From Fusarium oxysporum f. sp. lycopersici 4287 (Eukaryota > Ascomycota > Sordariomycetes > Hypocreales > Nectriaceae): DNA of 64,000 nucleotides. The stretch covers positions 638,787-702,786 of the forward strand of contig NC_030986.1 of the NCBI RefSeq assembly GCF_000149955.1. Direction: 5' to 3'. Each line of letters starts with the position of its first letter. Within the stretch, counting starts at the first letter, position 1. Below, one piece after another: positions 9,069 to 22,900 of this stretch. A program made the position numbers and the translations under genes. The notes beneath the pieces were generated by a model. It saw only the letters and a program-made list of their open reading frames with translations, made no database searches and was not told the DNA's origin.

Positions 9069-9959
9069 GTTTATCGGTGAGCTTTATGGTCAAGTGAACA
9101 TGCTGGGTTATTATGGAGAGAATATGTAGCTGTCACACAGGAACAATCGGCATGTATAGTAGCATTTTACGATGCATCCAACCACAAATGATAGGTTGGA
9201 CAGGGTTGTTGTTAGCTAACAGTTATCTCGCATGAACCAGTTGCGACGCTAAGCTAGTCTTGCAGATATTGTGTTCACTTAGATACGAGACCAAACCATC
9301 AGACCTCAGTATACGGAGTATGAACCAACGACCTTTTAGCTTGCATTTTCTCTAACGTCTAAGAGCTACCTTGCCTAAACCACCAGGATATGCCCGTTTC
9401 ACTGCCGTCAAGGTACAAGCAGATCGCTAAACAAAAAACACCATCATCATTCTGGTTTTCGTTCCCCATCCCCAACACCGACGAACTGCACATCAAGAAA
9501 TTCCAGAAAAAAGCACTTCCCGCAGCGAAGCCAGAGCCGCTGCCTTTCCTTCCCCTTCAATCCATCACTCGCTTCCAGCCCAAGTGAAGCAAAGAGTTGA
9601 CAATAAAAACGGGCTTTTCAAACTCCAGCTCCGGCTCCCCCTTTCCTGTTTGCTGTTGCGCCATAACCGATGCAGGGTATGTTTTGAGTTGAATTCAACA
9701 TGTCATAAGACATAAGTCCTGTTCCTTCTACCCTTCGGGTTTTGTTCCAGTTCCATACCGCCATGGTGATAATTCCTGTGAACTCCAGGGTCCCTCCGTG
9801 GGAGAGAAGTTGGCCATGAAAGAGAAAAGGGCCAAGAAAAACAAACCAAACTCCAGCAAAAGCAAAAATCCATTTGTAAAACCGTCCAAATTGAAATGAA
9901 GTAATGGGTATCAGACACTTCGTCTCAAAACGTACACCACCGTCCTTATCTAAGGTCAT
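9069..9959. other. Intergenic region between oxidoreductase start and KCS1 end
   Basis: About 890 bp contain the oxidoreductase upstream region and the KCS1 3' flank. An open frame of 113 codons follows the KCS1 stop in the same frame (9618-9959); it has no recognisable domain and I do not annotate it as a gene. Confidence 0.55.
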
Positions 9960-12900
9960 CTAAAGACTGACCATCCCGTTCTCGGCATCAAGATCTCCGG
10001 CATAATCCGTGTGATGCGAGAATCGACCATAAGGATCAAGCCCCAGCTCCTGTCTCACGTCCCTTTGAATCTGGAGGAAATATCTCCTCAGACTACGTAA
10101 GCCTTTGAGAAATCCACCGTCAGGTTGATCAGGGTGTTGCGGAGGGCAAGGCTTGTCGTCAATCTTATCAAAGGGAGTGACACTGTTGGCGAAATCCGCA
10201 ATCTTGAAATCAATCTCCTTCTTGTTCCTCGTCTTCTTTCGCGAGGTCTCCTCTGTATCTGTTGCACAGTCGGTGGTAGACTCGTACATCGTTTCGTTGT
10301 CCGCATCCTCGGACGTATCGCCGTCGTAAAACATGAGCAAGCTCGCAGCGTAAAAACGGTAACCGTTCAGCTTGCTCACAATTTGTTCGAGTTGCCCAAG
10401 CTTCTTGAGCACAACTGGAATATGTCGCAGAATACTATGCAGATCGACACCGTTGTATAGAAACTTTTGCAATGCGCCTTGGAACTCGTCTCCAGCTTTC
10501 AGTTTGCGGCCATAGTATTTATCCTGAAAGTCATATGTTTCCTTCGCAGCGTTCCACACTTGCAATCCGCAAATTCGAACACCTAGCTCAGCTGATGTTG
10601 TGTTTCGACACTTTTCAGTTTGCGACTTTTGTTTCTTTGGAGTAGCCTCCACGCCATATTGTCGAGTTCCCATCTTCAAATCCATCATACAAGGTCTCTT
10701 CATCCCTGAGGTAAGGTCCTCTAGGAGCAAGAAGTATTCGACTCGATCCTTTTGAGTCTTTGCCTCTTTCGGGTTGACTGGCCTAGGAATCTTGGTGAAC
10801 TCATGGGCAGTCTCTTCCATGGCCGGGGTGGGCTCAGTCGATTCAATGGCAAACTCGTCTTCAGGACGTAGATGCTCTAGGTACTGTGAGTGATGGTGGG
10901 CATCATTTGTGTCAGGATGATGGTGTCCATTCGTAGAATGTGTCTTTGAGTGTCGCTTGGGCTTATCTTCGTTGTCTCCCTTATACCCAGCATCATCAGC
11001 CTCCTCAAAGTACTTCAAGTCTCCCCTGGATTCTCTAACATCCTCCGGTTTCCGTCGAAGACCGCCAGCAGAATACCTGCGCTTCTTCTTCGCTGCGAGA
11101 GGGTTTTCCTTCAGAGTTTCCGGCTCTGGAGCGCTTGTTCCAGTCACATCCTTGACTTCTTCGGGAGCCTGCTCAGGCTCAGACTGAACGTATTCATCCA
11201 TGCCAGGTCCGAGATCACTGTGTGAGTAGTGATGCGCAATCTTTCGTTCCTGAGGATAGCCGTTTGCTTCATCGTGACCGTTGATGAACGGGGAGTTACT
11301 TTTGATCAAAGCAGGGTCGGAATTCGTGGATCGTAGGAGACGTTGCAAAGTAGGACGTGGAATTGATCGTTGGTGTGGTCGGCGATGTCGATGAATCTTG
11401 ACAGGTTCCTTCAGGAATGCGTCGTTGAAAACCTCGTTTCTCAACCTCTTGTTGACCATGGTTGCGCCCCAACTGTTGGGTCGCTCATCCAGAGGCGGTC
11501 TACTCGATGTTCCAGAAGATGGCACGGAGGGATTTGATACAGTAGAAGTTGAGATACTTTGTCGTCGGTATTCTCTTGGCAAAGGCATCGGCTGGAGAAG
11601 GTTTCGGGGCAGAATGTGCCTGTTGTCGTCGAAAGTTACCGTCGGAACAGGGATGTTGCTATTGGCGAGAGACTGGCTAACAACTCGGCCTGTCGGTTTC
11701 TCAACTTTAATGGCTTCCTGACCCTCGTTCTGTTCCAGTTCGTTTCTACTAGACTCAAGCTTTTCCTGTGCCTTCTTGCGCTCGGCTGCTGCCGCCTCGT
11801 CTTTCTTGGACGTGCTCTTTCGGCGAGCCTGTTTCTGGAAGGTGACATTCAATACACCGATATAGCTGTCAAAATTAGCATTTCAGCACGATCTCAATAA
11901 TACAGACGCAAAGGGTCGCAAAACACAATTCGATCAGACGTACCGAGGAAGGAAAGGCAACAGATCACGGTGGTATCTCTCTATAGTCTCGTAAAACTCA
12001 TTTTCCCTATTGTTGAGTTGCTTACAGACAGCCCTTCGAGAGAATCTCCAGAGGGTGGTGTGTCCACCAACTTGATGTTTATACGGAATGAGCTCGATCG
12101 CCTCCAGAGGCTCTTGAGGGTCATGCTGATGATCATGGACATGGTCTTCATACTGGCTCACGATTTGCGGTTGTTTATGAGAGTCAGTTGTCACTGTGAT
12201 TTCCTCCTCAATAACGGCACCCTCTTCACCTTGTTGAGGAATGAGGTCACCGCGTTTCAAGGTAAGCTTCTCACGAGAAGGGTGACGGGAAATTCCATAA
12301 GGAGGTTCATCCTTCTCATGAATGGCTTCTGACTCTGGCTCATCGGCCTTCACAAGCCACGGGCGTTGATTACTTTGCGATAAAGACCGCACGCGGATAC
12401 TACGGGCCGCAATGCGGTCCTGTGGTTCACTTACACAAGGATCTTGGAGCTCTTGGTGGGGCAAAAAGACGGCAGATGAGATCTTTTCTTCCCCAGATTC
12501 TTCGGCTTCTCCATCATCGCGAGATCCGACATCAGTATGAGCACTGCCCGCCGAGTCCCGTCTGGACTCCACAAATTCGGCTTCACGGGCGGCCTCGGCA
12601 TTGGAGACCGGGGTCGGCCCCACAACGTTGGCCGACTCCACCTGTTCGTTTCCGTCTTTGGCCTGGGACAATGGCTGCTGCACTCGCAACGGCGCCTTGT
12701 CTTCAGATTTGATGGAGCCATTGACTGGAATGGAAAAATAATCCTCGCTAGGAGATGTGCTCAGAACAGGTTGTTCATCGAGCGAATCTGATGTGAAAAA
12801 AGAACCTTTTCGGTCTTCCTGGCGAGTGCGAATGGCTGTCGGCTCTTTGTCAGAGGTTGTCGGTTGGGAAGCTTCGCGCAAGGCATGTTGATGATCCTCC

Positions 12901-14420
12901 TCGAGAGGTGTCAATTTTTCTTTCGCCGTTTGTTTTGTATCCTTGCGACGTGGCTTATCCTCTGGTGGCAGGCCTTCTTTGAAGAATCGTAGACTGTAGC
13001 TAGACTTGCGGCTACGAGCATTATGCTCCAGGCCAGCCATTGCCTCAGTCACAGACTTCTCAACTAAGCCATCCTCTTCTTGTCCTTCCACAGAACCAAT
13101 GGACCATATCTTTTCGGTTTTTTCAGCGCCATTGCCAGTCCAATGGGGCAGCATCTTTGCCCATTGTATCGGCCTCTGTTGAACGGGGTTCGCATCCTCC
13201 TTTCGCGTCGCCAAAGGTGGTGTCTTGGTTCCCGAGCGAGTATCGAGGGGGACGGGTCGGTCAATAAGGGCTGCTGTGTAGCTTGTGGTTTGAGGTTGGT
13301 AATAGTCAACAGATTGTCTATCGAGATCCAGAGATGTCGAGGCCTTGCCACGGGCCATGTCAATCGGTTCACGATGATCAAGAGCACCTCGAAGCGTAGT
13401 AGCAAGAGTTGAATGGCTGAAAGTCGATGGGACGCTCGCCGCCTCCCGAGGGACGAGCGACGTCATCGTTGTAACAGTAGTAGACGCTCCCATATTGATA
13501 GATTCGGAAGTGGCTCTAGCTAACGGCCTAGGAGCGGTGCGCTGAGCTGGAACATTGTGATAAGAAGATTCGAAGGGGTTTGAGGCGCTATCGCGATCGT
13601 ATTGGGAAGCGAGGTTCGCTGGTGCGGTTGGTGGCCCTGTCAACGAGCAAAGACTCGACTGCGCAGTGGGAGTAGTAGGAGTCGAGATAGTCGCAGAGGA
13701 TGGGACGATCTTGTCTAGGTTAGACTGTCGAGCGGCAGTAGATGTATTTGTAATAGTTGCAGGAGAGGGCGAAGTTATAGGAGGAGTAGATGTAGGAGAG
13801 AAGGATTTGGGAGATTTGACATTGGTGATACCTCTCGCGGAAGCCAAGGCTTGGGTCAGCAGGGAAGGACCGGTCTGCCTCGGTAGGGGACCGGGGCCAC
13901 GGGCCTTCTTATTACTGGAAGTAGAGGCAGAGACAGGGCCAAGAGCAGCGCCGATGGGGAGGGTATCGGCTTGGTCTGGAGTGTCCCTGGCATTGGCATC
14001 ACCACGGGGCAAGTAATCAGAATCAGGAACAGAATCAGGCACGTTGTTGGGCACCTTGTCTGCAGAGGGTGGCGGTAGGAAGGGAGAGACGGAAGAGGGA
14101 GTGGGAGTAGTGTTGTCGGCTGCGGGATCAGCAGCGACATCAGCAGCGAGGGCGACGGCGGGGGATTGGTCAAGGCGCCCTTGATGGGTATCATCAACAT
14201 CATCATAATCATGATTAGGGCCAGCGACACTGCTATCTTCGCCCGCGCCCGCGCCTACGCCTATGGCTATGCCTGCACCAGCGCCATGGCCTGTCGCAGA
14301 AGTATCTGGCAGGGCCTCAAGGACAGGCGCAGAACTGGAACAGGTACGGATACATTGCTCTGGCTCGCTCACCTGAACGGCGTGTGCGGCATTTTCGGAC
14401 AGACGATGCGGACTGGACAT
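9960..14420 (-). CDS. KCS1: Inositol hexakisphosphate kinase Kcs1
   Basis: This enzyme phosphorylates InsP6 to the pyrophosphate 5-InsP7, a signal in phosphate, stress and vacuole control. Exon 1 (11944-14420) and exon 2 (9960-11865) are separated by a 78-nt intron (GTACGT..GACAG) whose phase-2 junction reads LPFLPR-YIGVLNV. The product is 1460 residues. Residues 1 to about 770 are low-complexity Ser/Thr/Pro-rich sequence. A conserved block follows at the end of exon 1 ([20 protein letters not shown], then [15 protein letters not shown]). The IPK signature PxxxDxKxG appears as [14 protein letters not shown] near residue 1215, SLLMFYDGD further on, and the metal-binding [11 protein letters not shown] near 1380. 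The long disordered N-terminus is usual for Kcs1 in moulds. More than 5 kb upstream is free of genes. Confidence 0.95.
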
Positions 14421-17400
14421 GAGGAGGAGGACATCTGGCGCGACACGCTTTGCTTGGTTTGTTAGGAGAGAGGAAGAAGGAGAGAGTTGCGAGTTGTGAG
14501 TTGAGATTGTGAGGATGAATGTGGATGGGAGAAGATGTGGGCGTGGAGGAATGATTCGTAGATACGGGGCCGGGGGGGCTTGCCTTTGGCTTTAGGTTGG
14601 CTTTTTTCGGGGGGCGGTAAGGCAAGTCAAAGTGCTATCTGAGACCGAGGGAGGGGCACTTCATGGCCCGGGCGGGGCATTGCCAGTGCAGTCCTATCAG
14701 TAAAACCCAGCAGAGCGTTCATTGCTCACCCAGTCACTCACTGTAAGGGGGGGGGGGGCTAGGAAGGGTGCCCTAGAACATCAAGCCATCGAAAAAATAT
14801 GTATCTTTTTGACTGCCAAGTACCTGACCCAGCACCCAGTCCGGCATTTGGCAGCGACTAGGGGTTGCCTCTCTGGCGGGGTGACTTGATCAAGGTCAAG
14901 GTGACTCGGATACTTTTCAGGTCAAACCAGACATCAATGCAATCCAGTCCATTCCCAGCCCATCTCTGTGCCATTTCGCGGGGTTCCGGGCTCTTAGTGG
15001 CCGTATTCAATTAACTTCCGGAGGCCGAGTTTTTTTATTGCCAAGTTCCGGGCCTGGCTTCATCGTTCCCCGGTATGTCTCTACCTACACCGCAACTAAA
15101 ACATCGTATGGATGAAGGGATTGCTGGTCGAGCAGCAGCAGCAGATCAGCCCTAGTAACCAATACCGTATACGCACACACCGGGAAACTCAGCCCAAGTC
15201 TGTGCTCGTCGCAGGAACCCAATTCCCAAGCTGTTGGATAAGCCCAGTCAGCGGTCGCCCCAGTGGATACTAATTAATGTGTTGCGGCACCGGGAGAGCT
15301 ATCCGTGGTGCCCATGTGAAAGAGAGGTTGGATAGAAAGTGATTATAGTGTTGGGAGGCTCAAACACTGGTTATTGTTATCTAAGACGGTCAACGCAAGG
15401 GATTTAAGGCCAAGGTGTTAATGAAACTGCAACACAGCAGATGTTGAGGAGGGGAGTGTTGAGAGACTGATAAGGTTTTTCAGTTGTGATTGTGATTGCG
15501 ATGAGAGGGAATGAGATGGGAATGAAGGGGGTGTGGCTTGCTAAACCCTTCCTATTGATCCCTATCGCTACCATGTGGATGGATTGCGAGATAACCGGGC
15601 TTCTCGAAGGTGAAATTCTAGGGGACCTTGATGTCAGTCAGCCTCAAAATAGACATTGCCAGCTGTTTACTCTGATCAGACTTGTGGGACGACATTCGTT
15701 CATTGCATCAATTCAGTCAGCTTGAATCACTCAAAGTCTCAGTCTGATCAACTGCAAATCATTACCTCTCCCTCTGCTTATCAGATCTGCATTGCCCAGT
15801 ATTATCTGCATATGTTTCCTGCCACTTCAGTAAGTCACACTTACACTCGCAGTTTGCAATTGAAGTTGCAATGTGCCTAGAAGAGTATCATAGTTGGTCC
15901 CGCTGTAAAAGGACGCTCCGCAGATATGCGTGAAGCGTCAGATCCCCCATGCATGTCCTTATCATCATGGATCCAGTTTGAATAACTATTGGGTAGGCTC
16001 ATGATGCTTTAGGCAATTATTTAGAAGCCCCGCTGCGCCGTTGCTGCCAGAAAGTGGAGGTTTTCATCTAACCCTGCCGCTTGAGGGTGAGGAAATAAAA
16101 CTGCATCATGCCTATGACTTTTGAGGAAGCTGTGCTGTCTGGTAGAAGTCAAGGCTGATAAGACGCCTATTCGACCATTCCTAATGCTATATCTTGAGAA
16201 TGTATGTCTCTCAACTTCTTAATTGTTTGTCCTCGAGTTCAAAGTTAGAGTTGCAAACTTTGAGCCAAGGCTGACGTATTTTGTCGGCCGCTTGGCGGAA
16301 CCTATGCTGCGTTTCACAGGGATCATCAATGGGTCATTCTTGGGTCATTTCTTGGATTTTTCTTTCGCCTTGGTCACGTTCACCCTTTCATTCTCGGCTA
16401 TGCAAACCGCAAGGGAGACCCACGTTTAGTTCGTGACATTTGATGGTTTCTGTTAGCAATTGGCTTTCATGATTGGATGCTTCATCTCTCTTTTGATGCG
16501 GCTGCTGAATGGTTTGGTTCCCCAACGAGGCTACACTGAAGAGACTAGGTTATCCCTTGGCAGCAAAAGGTGAAGAGAACAATGATCGAGGTTGAGATAG
16601 AGAGAAGTGGCGTGGCTAAGGTTTCGGAATCTTTTGGTTTGGTCGAACATGGCGTATGCAGGTCCTTGTTGGTTGGCTAGGTTGGGTTCTCTCCTATGCT
16701 GATATGGTGAAGGTTGTAAGTCAAAGGCGGGTTACAGTTTCTAAGAATTAATCGAGCAACTCTCATTGCATGTAAATCACATATCGCAGGCAAAGAACTG
16801 CCCATCAACAACAAATCTCGTCATACTCTCCCATCATCGCACACGAATCGTTCACCCTCCATCAATGCATCTATCAAATGGTGTCTCTTAGTGCGGGGCT
16901 CTCTTTGGTGGGAATCCAAAAGGGTGTCATGTGATGCTTCGAGACTGGCCAAGATCATGACATCTTCGCAATGCATCCATGATGGGTGTTATTGATATCA
17001 GGTCAGGTCAGTTGCGCCGACAGTGCGATTTCATTTATGCGCTGATCATAACCCCAGATTCTCTAAGCTGAGACCCCAGTGCACACAAGACAAGATATTG
17101 ACATCTGGATGGTTTGGTATTGGTTCAGACGACAGACTCGGTCTATGGCTTACAATTTACATTTTTATTATCCATTACACAACATGTTGGCTTTGGCCAG
17201 TAGATGGAGAGTCTGGTGTCGTCTTGCCACGTCCGGTCTTTTCAGTCGCTAACCCCAGAGCACAGAGCTTCCTCATTCCATCATCATCATAGCCAGCTCA
17301 TCAATCTCCGATGACACAATGAAACCCCCGAGACACGTTTTCTCAGCAACTCTGTTGAATGGCTCCAGCCCCTGCCGTCCGTACCCCCTTTGGCGTGTTA

Positions 17401-19976
17401 TGCGTTTTCTTTTTTTGCTTTGAGCTCGATCATATTCCCCTGAAATTGCTTTCATGGAAACGTGAGCAAGCTACCATGGATCGCTTCATTTTCGAGTCCC
17501 ATACCGAATGCCCATTGCAGAGTAGGGCATATCGCGCGAGACGCTATTTCTTTCTTCTATTGTCACAATTGTGCGCTTAGCTTATATCCTTGGGGTGTGT
17601 TGTTAGACGTTGGATCGTTGTCGAGATATCCCCGCTAATAATATGCATCAGCCGCAAGAAAGACAGAAGAGCCGAGTTTACATATGACTGCGGCCGCCAA
17701 CGGTGCGAATACTTGCATGAAGCCATGGATGTTTGGTCTGCAACGTTTAATCGGTGGAATTTGTTTCGAGCTCTTGATCCGAAAGAGGCATGCACTGAAA
17801 CATCCATGGTTAGACCTTACCCTATATCGCTCCGGGTAAAAGATACTTTTGTTATCAAACCTCCCCTGTGCCCCGGACAAATTTACCGTTTCTCAAAACG
17901 CATGAATGATGAAAGGTTTTGTTCAACTGATGGAGGGAGACGTTGTGCCTGGTCGTATCATCTTGTTGAGCTACTGTAGCTTACACGATGGCGGCACGTC
18001 CCATCCCGCCGAAGTGGCTCTTGGGTCTCTTACACCAACACCAACACCAATTATCAAGACATGAATACATGGAACAAGCCTTGCCCTGACCATCCTACCT
18101 CGATTGTCCAATCATCAAAGTCGCTGATATACCCCATCTTTTAGCTAGACTCTTTTTTGTCTCGCCAAAGTTAATGCCACAGAGATGTGTATATCACTCT
18201 TCAGCCAATAGTTGTCCGTCTCTCAACAACGTGCCTCGACTTCACGTTCCATGACGTTCGAAAACCTCAACCTTCAACACGACCCGGCCTCATTGTCACC
18301 CCCGGCTTCAAATCTTGAGTGACATGGACTATCTCGAGTGAGACATGTCCTACGGCGTTGGCTCAGCGCCAATTCAGGGGAAGGGGAAGCGAGAAGCACC
18401 GTGGAAGGAGAACCGGCCGATCCTTTGGATATGTCGTGTGCTTCTCTGTCACTCTCACCGAAGACAGTGACTGAAGGGTGGTTATCAATGCAGGCCCTTC
18501 TTTAGCCGCTTCAACCGGGTTAAAGACCCGGTCGACTGTTATCTGCTTCGTAGTAGGGCTCAACTCGGCCTTGCTCTGCATCAAGATCCCCCGCCTCTTG
18601 GTATTTTCCACGAAAGACCTTGGATTCATGTTCTTAGAGATCTGCCAGTATATGGATACAAATCCACAAATCCACAAACCCACAGACTTCGTGGTCATCT
18701 GACTCTTGCAAATGGGTCTTCTCACCAAGCGCAACGTGCAGCTGGAGACAAGAGACGACAGCCCTAGCAAGGCAAGACCGGAATTACATCAAGGCATTGC
18801 GTGGATCTATACCTCAGATCCGACTAATAAGCTTCCTCCTCCAGAGCATGCATATTACCGTTCCCGGGACCGGACTGGGCGGAAAACTGCTCCACCCCCG
18901 ATCCCGCTGTGTTACTGAGATATCCAAACGGCCCTGGCATCGAATCCTCAATTTCTCAACACGGACGACAAGTATTCCCCCTGAGAGATCATCTCCAGAA
19001 TACGATTCCGGCATCTTGACACACGTTCCGTCGCTGCTTCTAGTCTACACCGAAACTTCCACTGGCCAAAGCTTTCAACACACTGAATCGTCGATCTAGC
19101 TCAACCCATCCACAAACAGCTCCCCTCGCAACCATGTGCCGCCAGGGGGCGTGTAATCAGGGCGAGAAAGTACTTCGTTGTACTACTTGGCATAATCCTT
19201 ACATGCTGCCATTAAAAACATCAAAACGTAAGTTAAGTTCAATTAGAGATTTGTGAGGCGCACTTTGGTTCCTGGCGAATCAGCTCCGTAACCGCGGGCT
19301 CATGGGCGATGAAAGGGAGACAGCATTACATGCCTTGCATCATGCACGTTTCTTTTTGAATAGGCGAAGGAAAAGAGTTTTTATGCGTCTTCGTCATGAT
19401 TTGCATTTGTAAGAAGCGGTGTCAGAATCGAATGCTACGAGGTACAGCTTGAGAAAGCTTGTCACCTCGTTTCCAGGGCCCCGGAATGTTGGGCTTGCAC
19501 GTGGCTGGAACAATAGGGACTTACTTGACTGAGTGTACAATACGTAGTCGATGCTTTGTAGCTCTAAGCTGGTCCTGTTCTCCATTGACGCGTGTCGTAA
19601 ATTCAATTTCGAGTTTGATAGTGTTGCCTCTATAGCAGAGCCTGCGTGTCTCGTCTTTACTACTCCGTCACTGACAATTATGATTCTGAGTATATGTAAT
19701 ATAATTTCAATTCGTGTTGAATCTACTTGAGGTATCTACCCGTTGTACGCCTGAGTGGCATGTGAACCTCTATATATGACTCCCGTAGTAGGACTGTCGT
19801 GTCTTTCATTCCCTGTTCATCCTTAAACTCCCGACACGCTCGAGGTCCACGACGCTCGGCATGAATGCTGACGCATGAAAAACAAAAGCCTTTTTTGTGA
19901 AAGTAGTATATCTATCCATAGGGGCAAAGCCCGTAATGAAATCCTCGAATAGTTGTAAACAATCCTGGTGATCCTT
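14421..19976. other. 5.5-kb gene-free region upstream of KCS1
   Basis: The stretch separates the KCS1 start from the 3' end of the next minus-strand gene. Small open frames (up to about 135 codons) occur on both strands but none has domain features or a convincing exon pattern. Visible landmarks are a 12-base G run at 14747-14758 and a short CAG repeat near 15131-15145. I see no tRNA, 5S rRNA or transposon remains. It could hold a long promoter or leader for KCS1 or a noncoding transcript. Confidence 0.5.
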
Positions 19977-22900
19977 TCACCATGGACTTTGCTGGCCCTG
20001 AGTCTTCTGAGGTGATGAGTCGGTTCCACTAAGATTCCATTCGAAAACGTGGTCCATCTCGCGGAAAACATCCTCGGCCATTTCCATAGGGTCCTGCGAC
20101 TCATCGGACTCGCGATCGCTCTTAGTCGGATCCGCAGGAGGAGTCGATTGACGCAGCTGGTCTGCCGAAAGGAAAGCCTCTGCCATAGCGTCTGGCATTG
20201 GACTGCCGACTGTACGCTGTGATTCTGATGGAAGCAAACGCTGTTTGTGACGGATAATAGGTCCCCGCGCCACGGCATCAAAGTGCTTATGGAACTTGTC
20301 ATCTCCTGACGTAGGAAGTTCAGACATAGGAGTATCAGGTGGTGGTGAGCCTTGACGTCTCTTAGACGTAGATGGGCAGGGTGTTGTTGGGTTACTCGAA
20401 TATCCCTTGGTCTCATGGGGTAGCGGTGCGAATGAGACTCGACGTTCAGAGCTCCTGACCACCCAAGGATTCTTAGTTGCGGAAGCCAGAATACCTTGCG
20501 TGCTTGGCATACGAGCTCCCCATCCCCTCCAAACAGCGCGCTTGCTTCTACGAGAACTATGCGCTGGGGAAGTTGATCTGAAGGATGCAAATGACTTGAC
20601 CGAGAATTGGGGCTCAGGTGTTGATTCTATGACTGTTGTGGCTGCCGCAGAGGCATCCTGTAGTGGCGTATCAACTTGAGATGCAACGGCTGGTGTGTTT
20701 GGCTCTTCGACTGCTGTGCGATCCTCTATTTCGACAACAGGCGTCAGGGCCAGGGGTATTGTCGGCAGTTCGGCCATCTCGTTTGTCCATGGTGTTTGCT
20801 CCACAGGGCTGGATTCAGCCACGATAGTGCCCGTTTCCTTTGACTCTGACATAGGGTTGTCTGTAGATATCTGGCCCAGGCAAAGCTTATTATCAACCCA
20901 TGGGGTCTGCTGTGAGAAGGAAATACGTGTGTCCTTTGGTGAGTTGGGCTGGCGCTGTTGCTCCAGCTGTTGCTCCTTGGCTGGACTATTGACAACGGTT
21001 GGCCTCACGTTCTGTAACGAAGGCTGAGGAAGACTCAAAGCTCGGCGTGGAGTCGTCTTCTTGGGAGTAGATTGAACCGATGCTGTCTTTCGTCGACCAC
21101 TGGGAGAGTTGGAGGCCTGCTTCGATGGGAGAGATGCTCTTCTTTGGGGCAAGCTTTGATAGGACGGACTTCCAGTCAATTTTGCCAACTTTTCCCATGA
21201 GCTTTCAGGAATGAATCTCTTCTTGATTGAAGTTCTGAGAAGATACTCAGCATGAGAAGGTGTTGAGCTGTCATTGCCAAGTTTCGATGTTGTGGATTTT
21301 GATGGCGTCGTCTCAGCCTCGCGACGTCTTGTTAAGGGTTGTGGCGTCCTATTATTGATTGTTGTTGGGGATACGACTTCAGTGGCTTTCGCTTTGCCAA
21401 CCTCTTCCTCTTCTTCGCTAGATTCACCCACAGAAGCAGTGACGCTGCCCTCGTGGTTTTCAGTTACAGTCAGGCTGCTGGTGACATCGGCTGTCCCACC
21501 CATGTCCTCGTCTTCTGACTCTGTGTCTTGTTGACATTCGCTGGGCATTTCTTCAGCAACGAGCACTATTACTTCTTCCGCTGACTCTTGACTAGGATAA
21601 CTTGTGAGTTTCGAATCAGATGGCGTGGTGTCAATCATCGAAGAACCACTGGCGCTATCCGGTCGGCTGTGAGGTTCCTCAGAAATGCCGAATCCACGAA
21701 ACTCTTTGCTTGAAATAGATGACAGAGGACTTGTCATAGCTATTTGGTCAATTTCCATCGCTGATTCTGAGTCTCGTAGGCTGCGCCCCTCCTCTGCTGG
21801 TGTACTTTCTTGTGGATCGGATATGGTGCTGGCCATATCATTATTAGGCGATGACAGACCAGACCAAGTGTCCTCATCTCTGGACATGGAGACATCTTGG
21901 TCTGATGCAGCCCCAACATCCTGATTGAGCTTTGGTCGCATTTTGAAACAGAAACTGGCATCTTCTTGGGTCTCAAAAGCTGGGCGAGGTGTTGGATTGC
22001 TGGCAGCTTCACCTTGAGCTCCCAAATCAGCTGTTCCGGGTACAGAGCCTCGTTGAGGAACCGAGACTTTGCTTGGTGTTTGTTGGTCGGTGCTGTCTTG
22101 TGATGATATATTCGCATGTGAGTCCAGGACTGGAGTGTACTGTAGACATGATAAAGGTGACGACGAAGGCGCAGAGGCTCGATCCAACGTAACCTTATCG
22201 CAGGATAGTTCGTCCTCTGAAGTGGGTTGCTCATGTCGCGGCGTTGAGAAGAATCTCTTTGTCGCAATAGCGGAAGATGGCAAGCGATCGGGGACACTTG
22301 AAAAGGATGTGTTGAATGCCTTCGTAGCTGAGAGCGAAGGTTGATTTCGAGACGGGACTGGAGTATCAATGGAACCCGTTTCCATGACATCTGTTCGTCG
22401 TCGTTTATTCGCCAAATGTTTCAGCCATGAAGATCCCTTCGCTTTTCGCTTTCTCTCAGACAATGACCCTTGTGGTGTCGATGCCCAAAACTCGTCCTTC
22501 GGTTTCTTCTCAGCGTCCACGGCATCTCTCCATTCTCGGACCTTGGCCAGTTCATCTTCTTCCAGGTAAGGGTGTATTTCGGTCTCAGAAGTTTGGTTAA
22601 GGCTTTCGGGGCTCGGGAGGTGACATTCCAGACTATCACTAGCCGGCTGAACTGTCTCTGGTATAGATACGCTGCGTCTAACATTGGCGGACCTTTTCAA
22701 TTTCCCAGGCGACGTCCTTATTATTCTTGCATTTCCAGCCGTTCGGTGCTTTGAACGCCAAGGGTTAACCCAGTTCGAGGACTTCGCATCAAACGGGCCT
22801 CGAAGCAATGCGGTCAAGAGGACTGGAGTTTTTCCGTCGAGAAATCGTTGACCTGCTGCTTCGATACGTAGCTTTCGTGATATGGGGTTGTCATAGTTTT

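Noticed and set aside
9618..9959. A separate 113-codon gene downstream of KCS1
   Set aside because: No domain, a composition unlike a conserved protein, and a position in the KCS1 3' flank. Kept only as a low-interest read-through observation.
13666..14230. Long frames on both strands within KCS1 exon 1
   Set aside because: Shadows of the low-complexity N-terminal coding sequence of Kcs1.
14747..14758. 12-base G run as a G-quadruplex
   Set aside because: A single homopolymer without separate G tracts; more likely a plain low-complexity run.
17590..18770. Frames of 129 and 135 codons upstream of KCS1
   Set aside because: No domain and no matching exon structure.
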